DNA of 39,102 nt from Thermoleophilaceae bacterium (GTDB lineage Bacteria; Actinomycetota; Thermoleophilia; Solirubrobacterales; Thermoleophilaceae): assembly GCA_016929195.1 (NCBI GenBank), contig JAFGJG010000039.1:1-39102 (forward strand), given 5' to 3'. The notes beneath the pieces are model-generated. The model saw only the letters and a list, made by a program, of their open reading frames with translations. It did no database searches and was not told where the DNA came from. Below, piece after piece: positions 8,455 to 14,985 of the stretch. The position numbers and the translations under genes are program-made. Position 1 is the stretch's first letter; each line of letters begins with the position of its first letter.

Positions 8455-9264
8455 TCAGCCCGAGTTCGTGGGGATGCTCGACGCCGCGTCGTCGACGATG
8501 AAGTCGGCGTTCGGGTCGATCAGGGTGCTCTGGCTGGCGAAGCTCGCGGTGCCGCAGTTCGGCGGCGCCGATCCGGCGGTCTCCACCTCGTGGTAGGTGT
8601 CTTCGTGGGCTCGGCCGTCCACGACCGTGATCAGGAACGTCGCGTTCGCGTCCGGCGCGCCGCTCTGCGTCCACTTGCCGACCGCACCGACGGCGGCGCG
8701 CGAGCCGCCGACGGCCAGGCAGGTGACGAACCCGCTGAACACTCGCGGCGGGTCTGGGGAGCTGCTCGAGCTCCTGTGCCAACTCACGGAGCCGCGCGGG
8801 CTCCCACCGTCCGGCGCGCTCTTGGCGTCGACGTCCAGGCGCGAGCAGCAGCCGGCCCAGAACCCGCCGCGCAGCGCATCCTCGACCGGAGCCGCCGTCG
8901 TGAACGTGCGGGTCTGGGCGCACACCTCGGGTCCGCTGCTGCCCTCTGGATCGACGTCCCGGTCCCAGCCACAGAGCCTGAAGGAGTACGAGCTGGCCGC
9001 CGCGAGGCCCGTGACCCTCGCGCTGACCGGCCCGCTCGCTCCGGCGGGCACGTCGTAGCCCCCGGCCCTCGAGGGATCGCGCTCCGAGCCGGTCAGCCAG
9101 TACTGGAAGTAGGCATGCGCGGGGCCGTTGTTGGCGGTCCCGCGCGCGTTGAGGGTCGCCGAGCTGATGCCCACGTCGGTGGCGGGCTCGGTCGAGCCGT
9201 AGCAGCCCGCCAGTGCGACCGCGGAGATCGCCAGCAACGGGATTGCGCGAAATGCGCTGCCCAA
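8455..9264 (-). CDS. Fibronectin-like lipoprotein (start moved to TTG 9264)
   Basis: An exported lipoprotein of about 269 residues with lipobox ALAGC. An in-frame GTG at 9285 would give seven extra residues, but a good -10 box (TATGAT, 9273-9278) lies inside that extension, so a transcript from it would begin near 9266 and the TTG at 9264 would be the first codon; this gives a compact signal peptide MGSAFRAIPLLAISAVALAGC-type. Residues after the Cys repeat the domain seen at 1394 and 4295 (SATLNARGT, YFQYW, YSFRLCGWD...C). The C-terminal half has a second domain with four cysteines (GCCSR, VTCLAV, PNCGT) and a Ser-rich linker. Role unknown. Confidence 0.8.
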   Translation of the reverse strand: MGSAFRAIPLLAISAVALAGCYGSTEPATDVGISSATLNARGTANNGPAHAYFQYWLTGSERDPSRAGGYDVPAGASGPVSARVTGLAAASSYSFRLCGWDRDVDPEGSSGPEVCAQTRTFTTAAPVEDALRGGFWAGCCSRLDVDAKSAPDGGSPRGSVSWHRSSSSSPDPPRVFSGFVTCLAVGGSRAAVGAVGKWTQSGAPDANATFLITVVDGRAHEDTYHEVETAGSAPPNCGTASFASQSTLIDPNADFIVDDAASSIPTNSG

Positions 9265-9272
9265 AGTGGGGC

Positions 9273-9302
9273 GATCATATGCCACCTCGTCGGAGCGCTC
9301 AA
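9273..9302 (-). promoter_or_regulatory. Promoter of the lipoprotein gene at 8455-9264
   Basis: On the minus strand TTGAGC (9302-9297) and TATGAT (9278-9273) are 18 bases apart, matching the housekeeping consensus at four and five of six positions. The predicted transcription start near 9266 is within two bases of the TTG start, so the message would be essentially leaderless. Confidence 0.55.
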
Positions 9303-9351
9303 CGTATGACGAATGGCCCCGTGTCGGGCCCGGCCAAGCACCTGCACCACC

Positions 9352-9552
9352 TCACCGCGTTCCTTGGAAGCGCCCCATCGCCCGGGCGACACGGACTCCG
9401 ACCGCCATGGAAATCGCGATGAATCCGATCCCGAGCACCCACCGGCCCACGTCGTCGACGACAGCCTCTCCGATGAAGTTGCATTCGCCGGGGTCGCACT
9501 CGGTGCCGCCCAGATAGAAGAGCGCCAGGAGGAGAAGCGAGCGAGGGAGAGC
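9352..9552 (-). CDS. Small two-segment membrane protein, start unresolved (possible frameshift)
   Basis: This stretch has no other gene, but one minus-strand frame reads as a convincing protein of up to about 66 residues ending at TGA 9352-9354: a hydrophobic SLLLLALFYLGG, a two-cysteine loop TECDPGECNF, then WVLGIGFIAISMAVGV and a basic tail VRVARAMGRFQGTR. Codon third positions are strongly G/C as in real genes here. The frame stays open upstream to about 9640 but contains no ATG, GTG or TTG; the only candidate is CTG 9526-9528. A GTG at 9552-9554 in the neighbouring frame would give a sensible start (MLSLAR...) if one base were inserted near 9535, so a frameshift mutation or sequence error is likely. 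Function unknown. Confidence 0.45.
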   Translation of the reverse strand, partial: ALPRSLLLLALFYLGGTECDPGECNFIGEAVVDDVGRWVLGIGFIAISMAVGVRVARAMGRFQGTR

Positions 9553-9641
9553 ACTCGGCGGTCCTGTGACCGCTCCTCTTTCCGGCGTTCCACAGGGTCT
9601 GAGCCGCTCAGGGAATCCGGGGAGCGGCCGACTAGACCACC

Positions 9642-10124
9642 ATGGGTAGCTACTTTCTGATGAGCGTCGGCACGAGCGAAGACCCGCTTCCAGCTGATTG
9701 GTACCGGGGGGGCGCCTCGTGGCGGGAGAAGTACGGCGAGGCGATCATGTGGCACTCGCGCCCGCGAGTCGGACCAGGCGACCGAATTGTGACCTACGCC
9801 GCCGGCTCCGCTGCCCAGTTCAGGACGGGCAGGATCTTCTGCGTGGTCGACGTGGTGACCGAGCCAGAGCCCAGCGGGCACTCCCGCTGGCCGTGGCAGG
9901 TCACCACCCGGATGCTCGTGCCCGGACCGCGTTTGCCGAGTTGTCCCACCGTCGATGACATCGACGTGCAGGTCAGATCGCTGCGCTTCCACAAGTCGAT
10001 CAGCGTCGAGCAGGGGCGGGAAGCCGAGCTGCTGATCGCGCGGGCGGCGGATCGCACAGGATCGCTGGGCCACTGCTACAACGGCCCTCCACCGCCGCCG
10101 GGATTCGAGCCCGGACAGAGCTAG
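9642..10124 (+). CDS. EVE/PUA-like domain protein
   Basis: A 160-residue protein from ATG 9642. The pattern GDRIVTYAAGSAAQFRTGRIFCVVDVV followed by a WPWQV strand and a late helix (SVEQGREAELLIARA) resembles the EVE branch of the PUA-like superfamily, small domains thought to bind modified bases in DNA or RNA. I cannot confirm the aromatic cage residues by eye. The last residues (PPPPPGFEPGQS) are probably a disordered tail. It stands alone, divergent from the small membrane frame at 9352-9552. Family assignment is tentative, the gene itself is secure. Confidence 0.7.
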   Translation: MGSYFLMSVGTSEDPLPADWYRGGASWREKYGEAIMWHSRPRVGPGDRIVTYAAGSAAQFRTGRIFCVVDVVTEPEPSGHSRWPWQVTTRMLVPGPRLPSCPTVDDIDVQVRSLRFHKSISVEQGREAELLIARAADRTGSLGHCYNGPPPPPGFEPGQS

Positions 10125-10224
10125 AGAGCGGTCCCCTACCTCAAGCCCCCGGGTCCGCCCTTCCCTCGAATCCGCGCTATCCGGGCCGCCCAATTTCTCG
10201 CTCGGCATCAAGCCGGCACCGGCG

Positions 10225-10626
10225 CTAGATGTAGTACATCTGCGCGCCGGCCGCCTGGGCCTCGCGCTCGGCCAGCTCGGCGATGGTGGTGCCGGCCAGC
10301 ACGCTGCGCACGGCGTCCACGGCCTCGGTCCAGATCGGGCCGGACTCGGCGGCGTCGGAGCCCAGCTCGCCCTCGAGCAGCTCGACGACCTCGAGCACGG
10401 TGATCTCGGAGGGTGAGCGGGCGAAGTTGTAGCCGCCCTTGACACCGCGCTGGCTCTGCAGGATCCCGGCGCGGCGCAGCGTGGCGAAAAGGCCCTCGAG
10501 GAACTGGACCGGAATGTCGCGGGCCCTCGCGATCTCCCCGATCGGCACAGGCGCGCTGCGGCCGCGACGTGCGAGCTCGGCCAGTGCACGGACCGCATAC
10601 GGGGACTTCGTGGTGATGACCAGCAC
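10225..10626 (-). CDS. Rrf2-family transcriptional regulator without Fe-S cysteines
   Basis: A 133-residue protein from GTG 10626. The N-terminus TTKSPYAVRALAELARR and the winged helix-turn-helix (IGEIARARDIPVQFLEGLFATLRRAGILQSQRGVKGGYNFAR) are diagnostic of the Rrf2 family, which includes IscR, NsrR and CymR. The protein has no cysteine at all, so it cannot hold the 2Fe-2S cluster of IscR/NsrR; it is more like CymR-type members that respond through a partner or small molecule. Its start is only 19 bases from the divergent VanZ gene, so the two share an extremely short control region. No cysteine or Fe-S cluster genes are nearby. The target is unknown. Confidence 0.9.
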   Translation of the reverse strand: MLVITTKSPYAVRALAELARRGRSAPVPIGEIARARDIPVQFLEGLFATLRRAGILQSQRGVKGGYNFARSPSEITVLEVVELLEGELGSDAAESGPIWTEAVDAVRSVLAGTTIAELAEREAQAAGAQMYYI

Positions 10627-10645
10627 CTGCGCCCCACTCTACGGT

Positions 10646-11032
10646 ATGCGCATGTCCGTCCAGCGGGGCCTGGGTCTGTGGCTGCCGCCGCTCGCCCTGA
10701 TGGGGCTCATCTACTTCCTGTCGGCCCAGCCGGACCTCAGCTCGGGTCTCGGCGGGTGGGACCTGCTCCTCCGGAAGATCGTCCACTTCGCGACCTACGG
10801 GCTGCTCTGCCTCCTGCTGTGGCGACCGCTGCTAACGGTCACGACGCCGCAGCGCGCGATCCTCGCGGCGCTCGTGATCGCTTCCATCTACGCCGCGAGC
10901 GACGAGTGGCATCAGACCTTCGTCGAGGGTCGTCACGGCACGCCGGTCGACTGGCTCATCGACACCGCGGGCGCGGGTCTGGTGGCGCTCCGGCTGCGGG
11001 CGGCCGAGGCGCGGCGGGGGGTCTCCGCGTGA
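10646..11032 (+). CDS. VanZ-like membrane protein
   Basis: A 128-residue protein from ATG 10646 (ATG 10652 is an alternative). Membrane segments are seen at about 9-26, 43-62, 69-88 and 103-120. The family signature is clear: FLSAQPDLS after the first segment, KIVHFATYGLLCLLLWR, and the SDEWHQTFVEGRHGTPVDWLIDTAGAGLVAL block. VanZ-like proteins are integral membrane proteins; the founding member confers low-level teicoplanin resistance, but most, like this one, have no known role. Its stop codon overlaps the start of the histidine kinase gene (TGATG), so the two are translationally coupled. Confidence 0.9.
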   Translation: MRMSVQRGLGLWLPPLALMGLIYFLSAQPDLSSGLGGWDLLLRKIVHFATYGLLCLLLWRPLLTVTTPQRAILAALVIASIYAASDEWHQTFVEGRHGTPVDWLIDTAGAGLVALRLRAAEARRGVSA

Positions 11033-12192
11033 TGGCGCGCCGCGCGTCGATCGGCTCGATCCCGCCGGTGCTCGTCTTCGCGGGCGCGCGCGTGGCGCTG
11101 TCGGTTGCCGGTCTCATCGCAGTTGTGGCCACCCAGTACGACGGCTGGGAGAACACGGCGCTCGTGATCGGCGGGCTGGTCGTGCCGTGGTCGCTCGGCG
11201 TGCTTCTGGTTGCGACGCGCAACGAGCCGGCCGCGCTCGGGCCGGTCGTCATGGCCGGCGACCTGCTCGTCCTGCTCGCCGTCGAGCTCGTGACGCCGGA
11301 CGCCTCACGCGGGGTGCGCTCCGCGGCGACCTTCCTGGTGGCCGCGCACGCCCACTTCCAGGGGCCGCGCCGAGGGGTGATCCTGGCCGTCGTCTGGGTC
11401 GCCGTGCTGGTCGCGGGGTCGGCGATCCGCGGTGGGTCATCGCTCGACTCGCACGTCGTCGCCTTCCACGACACCCTGTTCGCGCTCGCCACGATCTCGA
11501 CGGGCCTGGTGGTCGGCCGGCTCCGCACGGCGGAGACCGCCTCGCGACTGCTCGCGCGCGACCTCTCGCGCCACACGATGCGCGAAGAGGCCGAGGTCCG
11601 CCGCCGTGTGGCGCAGTCGATCCACGACGGTCCCGTCCAGGACCTGATCGGCCTCGACATGATCCTCTCGACGCTCGGGCGCGAGCTCGAGGCGGGGACG
11701 GTCGACGGTCGCGCGCGCGACCTTCTCGGCGACGCGCGCGAGCTGACCACGCGCAACGTCCAGGCCCTCCGCGACGAGATGGTCGACCTCGGCCCCTACG
11801 GCTTCCGCGAGGTCACCCTCGCGTCCGCCATCGAGGGATCGGTGCCGGCCTGGTCGCGGCGCTACGGCGTGGACGTGAAGCTCGACCTCGAGAACGACGT
11901 GCTCCCGGAGCAGGTGGCCGGTGAGCTCTTCCGGATCTCCCAGGAGGCGGTGATCAACGCCGGGCGCCACGCGGACGCCTCGACGGTCACGGTCACGCTG
12001 CGTCGCCAGACGGGTGGAGTCGAGCTGACCGTCGCCGACGACGGCAGCGGCTTCGAGCAGAGGGGCCCGAGGCCCGGCCACCTCGGCCTCGCCGGCATGC
12101 GCGAGCGCGCGGAGCTGCTCGGCGGGCGGCTCGACATCGCATCCTCGCCGCGGGGGACCGTCGTGACCGCTCGCGTCCCGCTGGCGGGTTAG
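11032..12192 (+). CDS. Orphan NarL/DesK-type sensor histidine kinase
   Basis: A 386-residue kinase from ATG 11032, overlapping the VanZ stop. About five hydrophobic segments in residues 10-170 form a MASE-like membrane input. The HisKA_3 dimerisation domain starts near 190 with RRRVAQSIHDGPVQDLIGLDMIL, the phospho-accepting His being near residue 197. The HATPase domain has EAVINAGRHADAS (N box), VADDGSGF (G1) and GHLGLAGMRERAELLGG (G2), and ends at RVPLAG. Kinases of this class normally pair with a LuxR-type response regulator, but none with a receiver domain is adjacent. The stop overlaps by three bases the convergent stop of the decarboxylase gene. Confidence 0.93.
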   Translation: MARRASIGSIPPVLVFAGARVALSVAGLIAVVATQYDGWENTALVIGGLVVPWSLGVLLVATRNEPAALGPVVMAGDLLVLLAVELVTPDASRGVRSAATFLVAAHAHFQGPRRGVILAVVWVAVLVAGSAIRGGSSLDSHVVAFHDTLFALATISTGLVVGRLRTAETASRLLARDLSRHTMREEAEVRRRVAQSIHDGPVQDLIGLDMILSTLGRELEAGTVDGRARDLLGDARELTTRNVQALRDEMVDLGPYGFREVTLASAIEGSVPAWSRRYGVDVKLDLENDVLPEQVAGELFRISQEAVINAGRHADASTVTVTLRRQTGGVELTVADDGSGFEQRGPRPGHLGLAGMRERAELLGGRLDIASSPRGTVVTARVPLAG

Positions 12193-13787
12193 GCCAGCGC
12201 CATGCCCGGCGCCACGCGGGCCTCGACCAGCGCCGGGCCCTCGGCGGCCAGCGTCTCCGAGAGAGCCGTGTGCAGCTCGTCGGGTGAGCCCGCCCTGCGC
12301 GACGGCACGCCGTAGCCCGCGGCCACGGCCGCCACGTCCAGCGCCGGCAGGTCGAGGCCGGGCGCACCGGTCACTGACTCGAGCGACGCGAACCACTTGA
12401 GGATCGCGTACTCCTCGTTGCGGAGGACGAGGAACTTCACAGGCACGCGATACGCGGCCGCGGTCCAGAACGCCTGGATCGCGTACTGCGCCGAGCCCTC
12501 CCCCAGCACGCAGACGACCTGACGCTCGGGCTGCGCGAGCTGCACCCCGATGGCGGCCGCCAGGCCGAAGCCGAGCCCGCCGCCGGCGCCGAAGAAGTAG
12601 CTGCCGGGCTGCGACAGCCGCAGGCGGTTGCGCACGGCGATGGTGCTGGAGGGCGACTCGAGCACCACGATTCCGCCCTCTGGGAAGAGCTCGGCCAGGA
12701 CGGCCACGGCGGCGGACGCGCTCATCGGATCCGATACCTCGGGCGGGTCCGGCTCGGGGCGCCGCGGCGGCTCGTCCGCGTCCGACTCGCCGAGCTCCGC
12801 CAGCAGCGCCTCGAGGGCGAGCACGGGGTCGCCCACCAGGGCGTCGCCCATCGGCGCGCGCGCCGCCTCGTCGGGGTCGCTCGTGACCGCGGCGAGCGAG
12901 GTGCCGTCCGCGAGCGGCGGGCCGGGAATGTTCGGGTAGTACGGGAAGACCGAGGACCCCGCGACGAGCACGAGATCGTGGCCGGCGAGCGTCTCTGCCA
13001 GCGGCCCGACGGCGGGGGGCAGCAGTCCCTGGAACGCCGGATGTGCCTCGGGGAACCCGAGGCGGCCGCCGCCGGTGGCCGGGGTCGCCCAGACCGGCAG
13101 CCGGCGAAGCTCGGCGAGGGCGACGGCCGCCGCGTACCCGCGCTCCGAGTCGAGCTCCGGGCCGGCGACCAGCACCGGTGCGCGCGCGGACGCGAGGCGC
13201 TCCGCCAGCGCGCGGAGCTCCTCCGGTGCCGGGACCGCTCGGCCCGCGACGCTGCGAGCCAGCTGGTGCGGCGTGGCGACCGGGTCCGCCTCGGCGTCCC
13301 AGTCGTCCATCGGCACCGACACGAAGACGGGGCCGCGCGGCGGCAGCGACGCCAGATGAGCGCCCCGCGCAAGCGCGTGCGGGACGTCCTGCGCCCGCGG
13401 CGGCTCGTAGCTCCACTTGACAAGCGGATGCGGCATGCGCGTGGCGTCCCGGTTCGTGAGGTTCGCCTGCAGCGTCATCAGCGAGCGCGCCTGCTGGCCG
13501 GCGGTCACGAGCAGCGGCGTCTTGTTCGCCTGCGCGTTGAAGATCGCGCCCATCCCGTTGCCCACGCCCGGCGCCGTGTGGAGGTTCACGAGCGCGGTCC
13601 GTCCGCTCGCCTGGGCGAAGCCGTCCGCCATGCCGACCGCCACGGTCTCGTGGAGGCCGAGCACGTAGCGGAAATCGTCGGGGAAGTCGGCGAGCATCGG
13701 CAGCTCGGTCGAGCCCGGGTTGCCGAACACGGTCGTCATCCCCTGCCCGCGCAGGAGGTCCAGCGTCACTTCGCGCACGCTCGCCAT
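12189..13787 (-). CDS. Benzoylformate-decarboxylase-like ThDP enzyme
   Basis: A 532-residue thiamine-diphosphate enzyme. Start ATG 13787 is chosen because it gives MASVREVTLDLLRGQG, matching the N-terminus of Pseudomonas benzoylformate decarboxylase; ATG 13802 would add five residues. It is collinear with that enzyme: NPGSTELP (active Ser), LGLHETVAVGMADGFAQAS (the Glu that activates ThDP), NLHTAPGVGNGMGA (active His), PHPLVKWSYEP, and the ThDP/Mg motif GEGSAQYAIQAFWTAAAYRVP followed by N. Two differences are notable: the second active-site His (FRYHQYDPG in the known enzyme) reads FPYYPNIPG, and the metal motif is GEGS rather than GDGS. A 2-keto-acid decarboxylase or carboligase is likely; the exact substrate is not. 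No mandelate-pathway genes are adjacent. Confidence 0.88.
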   Translation of the reverse strand: MASVREVTLDLLRGQGMTTVFGNPGSTELPMLADFPDDFRYVLGLHETVAVGMADGFAQASGRTALVNLHTAPGVGNGMGAIFNAQANKTPLLVTAGQQARSLMTLQANLTNRDATRMPHPLVKWSYEPPRAQDVPHALARGAHLASLPPRGPVFVSVPMDDWDAEADPVATPHQLARSVAGRAVPAPEELRALAERLASARAPVLVAGPELDSERGYAAAVALAELRRLPVWATPATGGGRLGFPEAHPAFQGLLPPAVGPLAETLAGHDLVLVAGSSVFPYYPNIPGPPLADGTSLAAVTSDPDEAARAPMGDALVGDPVLALEALLAELGESDADEPPRRPEPDPPEVSDPMSASAAVAVLAELFPEGGIVVLESPSSTIAVRNRLRLSQPGSYFFGAGGGLGFGLAAAIGVQLAQPERQVVCVLGEGSAQYAIQAFWTAAAYRVPVKFLVLRNEEYAILKWFASLESVTGAPGLDLPALDVAAVAAGYGVPSRRAGSPDELHTALSETLAAEGPALVEARVAPGMALA

Positions 13788-13814
13788 CGAGCGCGCCAGC
13801 ATTTCACAGCGGGG

Positions 13815-14891
13815 TTAGATCCAGCCGCGCTCGGTGGCGATCAGGACCGCCTGCGCGCGGTCCACCGCGCCGAGCTTCGAGTAGGTGTTGTGGAGGTGCG
13901 TGCGGACCGTGCTCGTGGAGAGCTCCAGCTCCTGGGCGATCTGCTTGTAGACCTTGCCCTCGGCCAGCCGCTTGAGCACCTCGACCTCGCGGCCCGACAG
14001 CGGGCACGGGTCCACGTGCCGCTTGGCGATCGTGCCGCCCTGCGGGAGCTCGTACATGACCGAGCGGAGCTGGGCGGTCGACAGGCCGCAGGCCTGGGCC
14101 GCGTTCAGCAGCTGGCTCGGGGACACGGCCTGCGCGTGCGCGTAGTGGGCGAGCATGTCGGCCAGCCGCACCATCGCGGCCTCACCCTCGGCGTCGTCCG
14201 CGTGGTGGCGCTCGATCGCCACGGCCAGCCGGTTCGGAAGTCCCCACCGGCGCGCGAGCACGCCGCCCACGAGCGCGTGGTCCACGCCGAGCTCGAGCCG
14301 CTCGCGGCGGATCCGCGCCTCGGGGGTCGTGGCCTCGCCGTGGATCTGCTCGGGGTACGCCGGGTAGGCGTGCGACAGCACGAGCTTCCCGATGTCGTGG
14401 AGGAGCGCGCTGCAGAGGAGCTCGTCGCGGTCCTCGTAGTCGACCTCGCGGGCGAGCCGGTCGGCGGCCGCCTGGGTCGCGACGGCGTGCAGGCGGAAGC
14501 GCTCCGGCATCAGGTCCCAGCCTGGAGTGCGCTCGAAGAAGTCGAAGGTGGCGGCCCGCGCGGCGAGCGCCTCGACGCCGTCCGGCGTGAGCACCTCGAC
14601 GGCGTCCGGGATGGTGGCGATCTTGCCCTTCTTGCGCTGGACGGTCCGGTTGGCGATCCGGAGCACCGTGATCACGAGCGCGACGTCCGACTCGACGGCG
14701 GCCACGACCTCGCCGACCGATGCGTGGTCCTCCCGCACCACCCGCAGCACGCGGTTGCGCGACTCGGCTAGCGCGGGGAAGGCCTCGAGCGCCTCGAAGG
14801 CGACCGTCAGCCTACGTCCATGCCCCTCGTCGGAGCGCGGCGCGGCGGAAGTGTCGGGACTGCTCGGCGGCGATATGGGAACAGCTCGCAC
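13815..14891 (-). CDS. HDOD-domain LuxR-type transcriptional regulator
   Basis: A 358-residue protein from GTG 14891. Residues about 30-240 are an HDOD domain (FEALEAFPALAES, SDVALVITVLRIAN, LCSALLHDIGKLVLSHAYP, HALVGGVLARRWGLP, VAIERHH) with the HD pair retained. Residues about 295-358 are a LuxR/NarL helix-turn-helix: CPLSGREVEVLKRLAEGKVYKQIAQELELSTS-like, then HLHNTYSKLGAVDRAQAVLIATERGWI. HDOD domains are signalling modules, and fusion to a LuxR output makes this a one-component regulator rather than a classic receiver-type partner for the kinase at 11032. The gene stops 27 bases after the decarboxylase start (13787) on the same strand, so it is the upstream member of a likely two-gene transcript. 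Confidence 0.9.
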   Translation of the reverse strand: MRAVPISPPSSPDTSAAPRSDEGHGRRLTVAFEALEAFPALAESRNRVLRVVREDHASVGEVVAAVESDVALVITVLRIANRTVQRKKGKIATIPDAVEVLTPDGVEALAARAATFDFFERTPGWDLMPERFRLHAVATQAAADRLAREVDYEDRDELLCSALLHDIGKLVLSHAYPAYPEQIHGEATTPEARIRRERLELGVDHALVGGVLARRWGLPNRLAVAIERHHADDAEGEAAMVRLADMLAHYAHAQAVSPSQLLNAAQACGLSTAQLRSVMYELPQGGTIAKRHVDPCPLSGREVEVLKRLAEGKVYKQIAQELELSTSTVRTHLHNTYSKLGAVDRAQAVLIATERGWI

Positions 14892-14985
14892 TCTTCAGCG
14901 TCCTGCCTAGAGCTCGATTTACGGGTCGGTCCTTCGTCCTCCCCGCTATCGGCAGGCCACGGTCAAAGGTTGAGTCTGCGAGGCG

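Noticed and set aside
10085-10115. A tRNA T-arm-like sequence (CTCGAAT between GGG and CCC on the minus strand)
   Set aside because: No acceptor stem, D-arm or anticodon arm can be drawn around it; it lies in the 3' end of a coding region.
9093-10637. A 514-codon minus-strand open frame spanning several genes
   Set aside because: It crosses the EVE-like gene, the Rrf2 gene region and the small membrane frame in a different phase; composition is Ser/Pro/Arg-rich without motifs.
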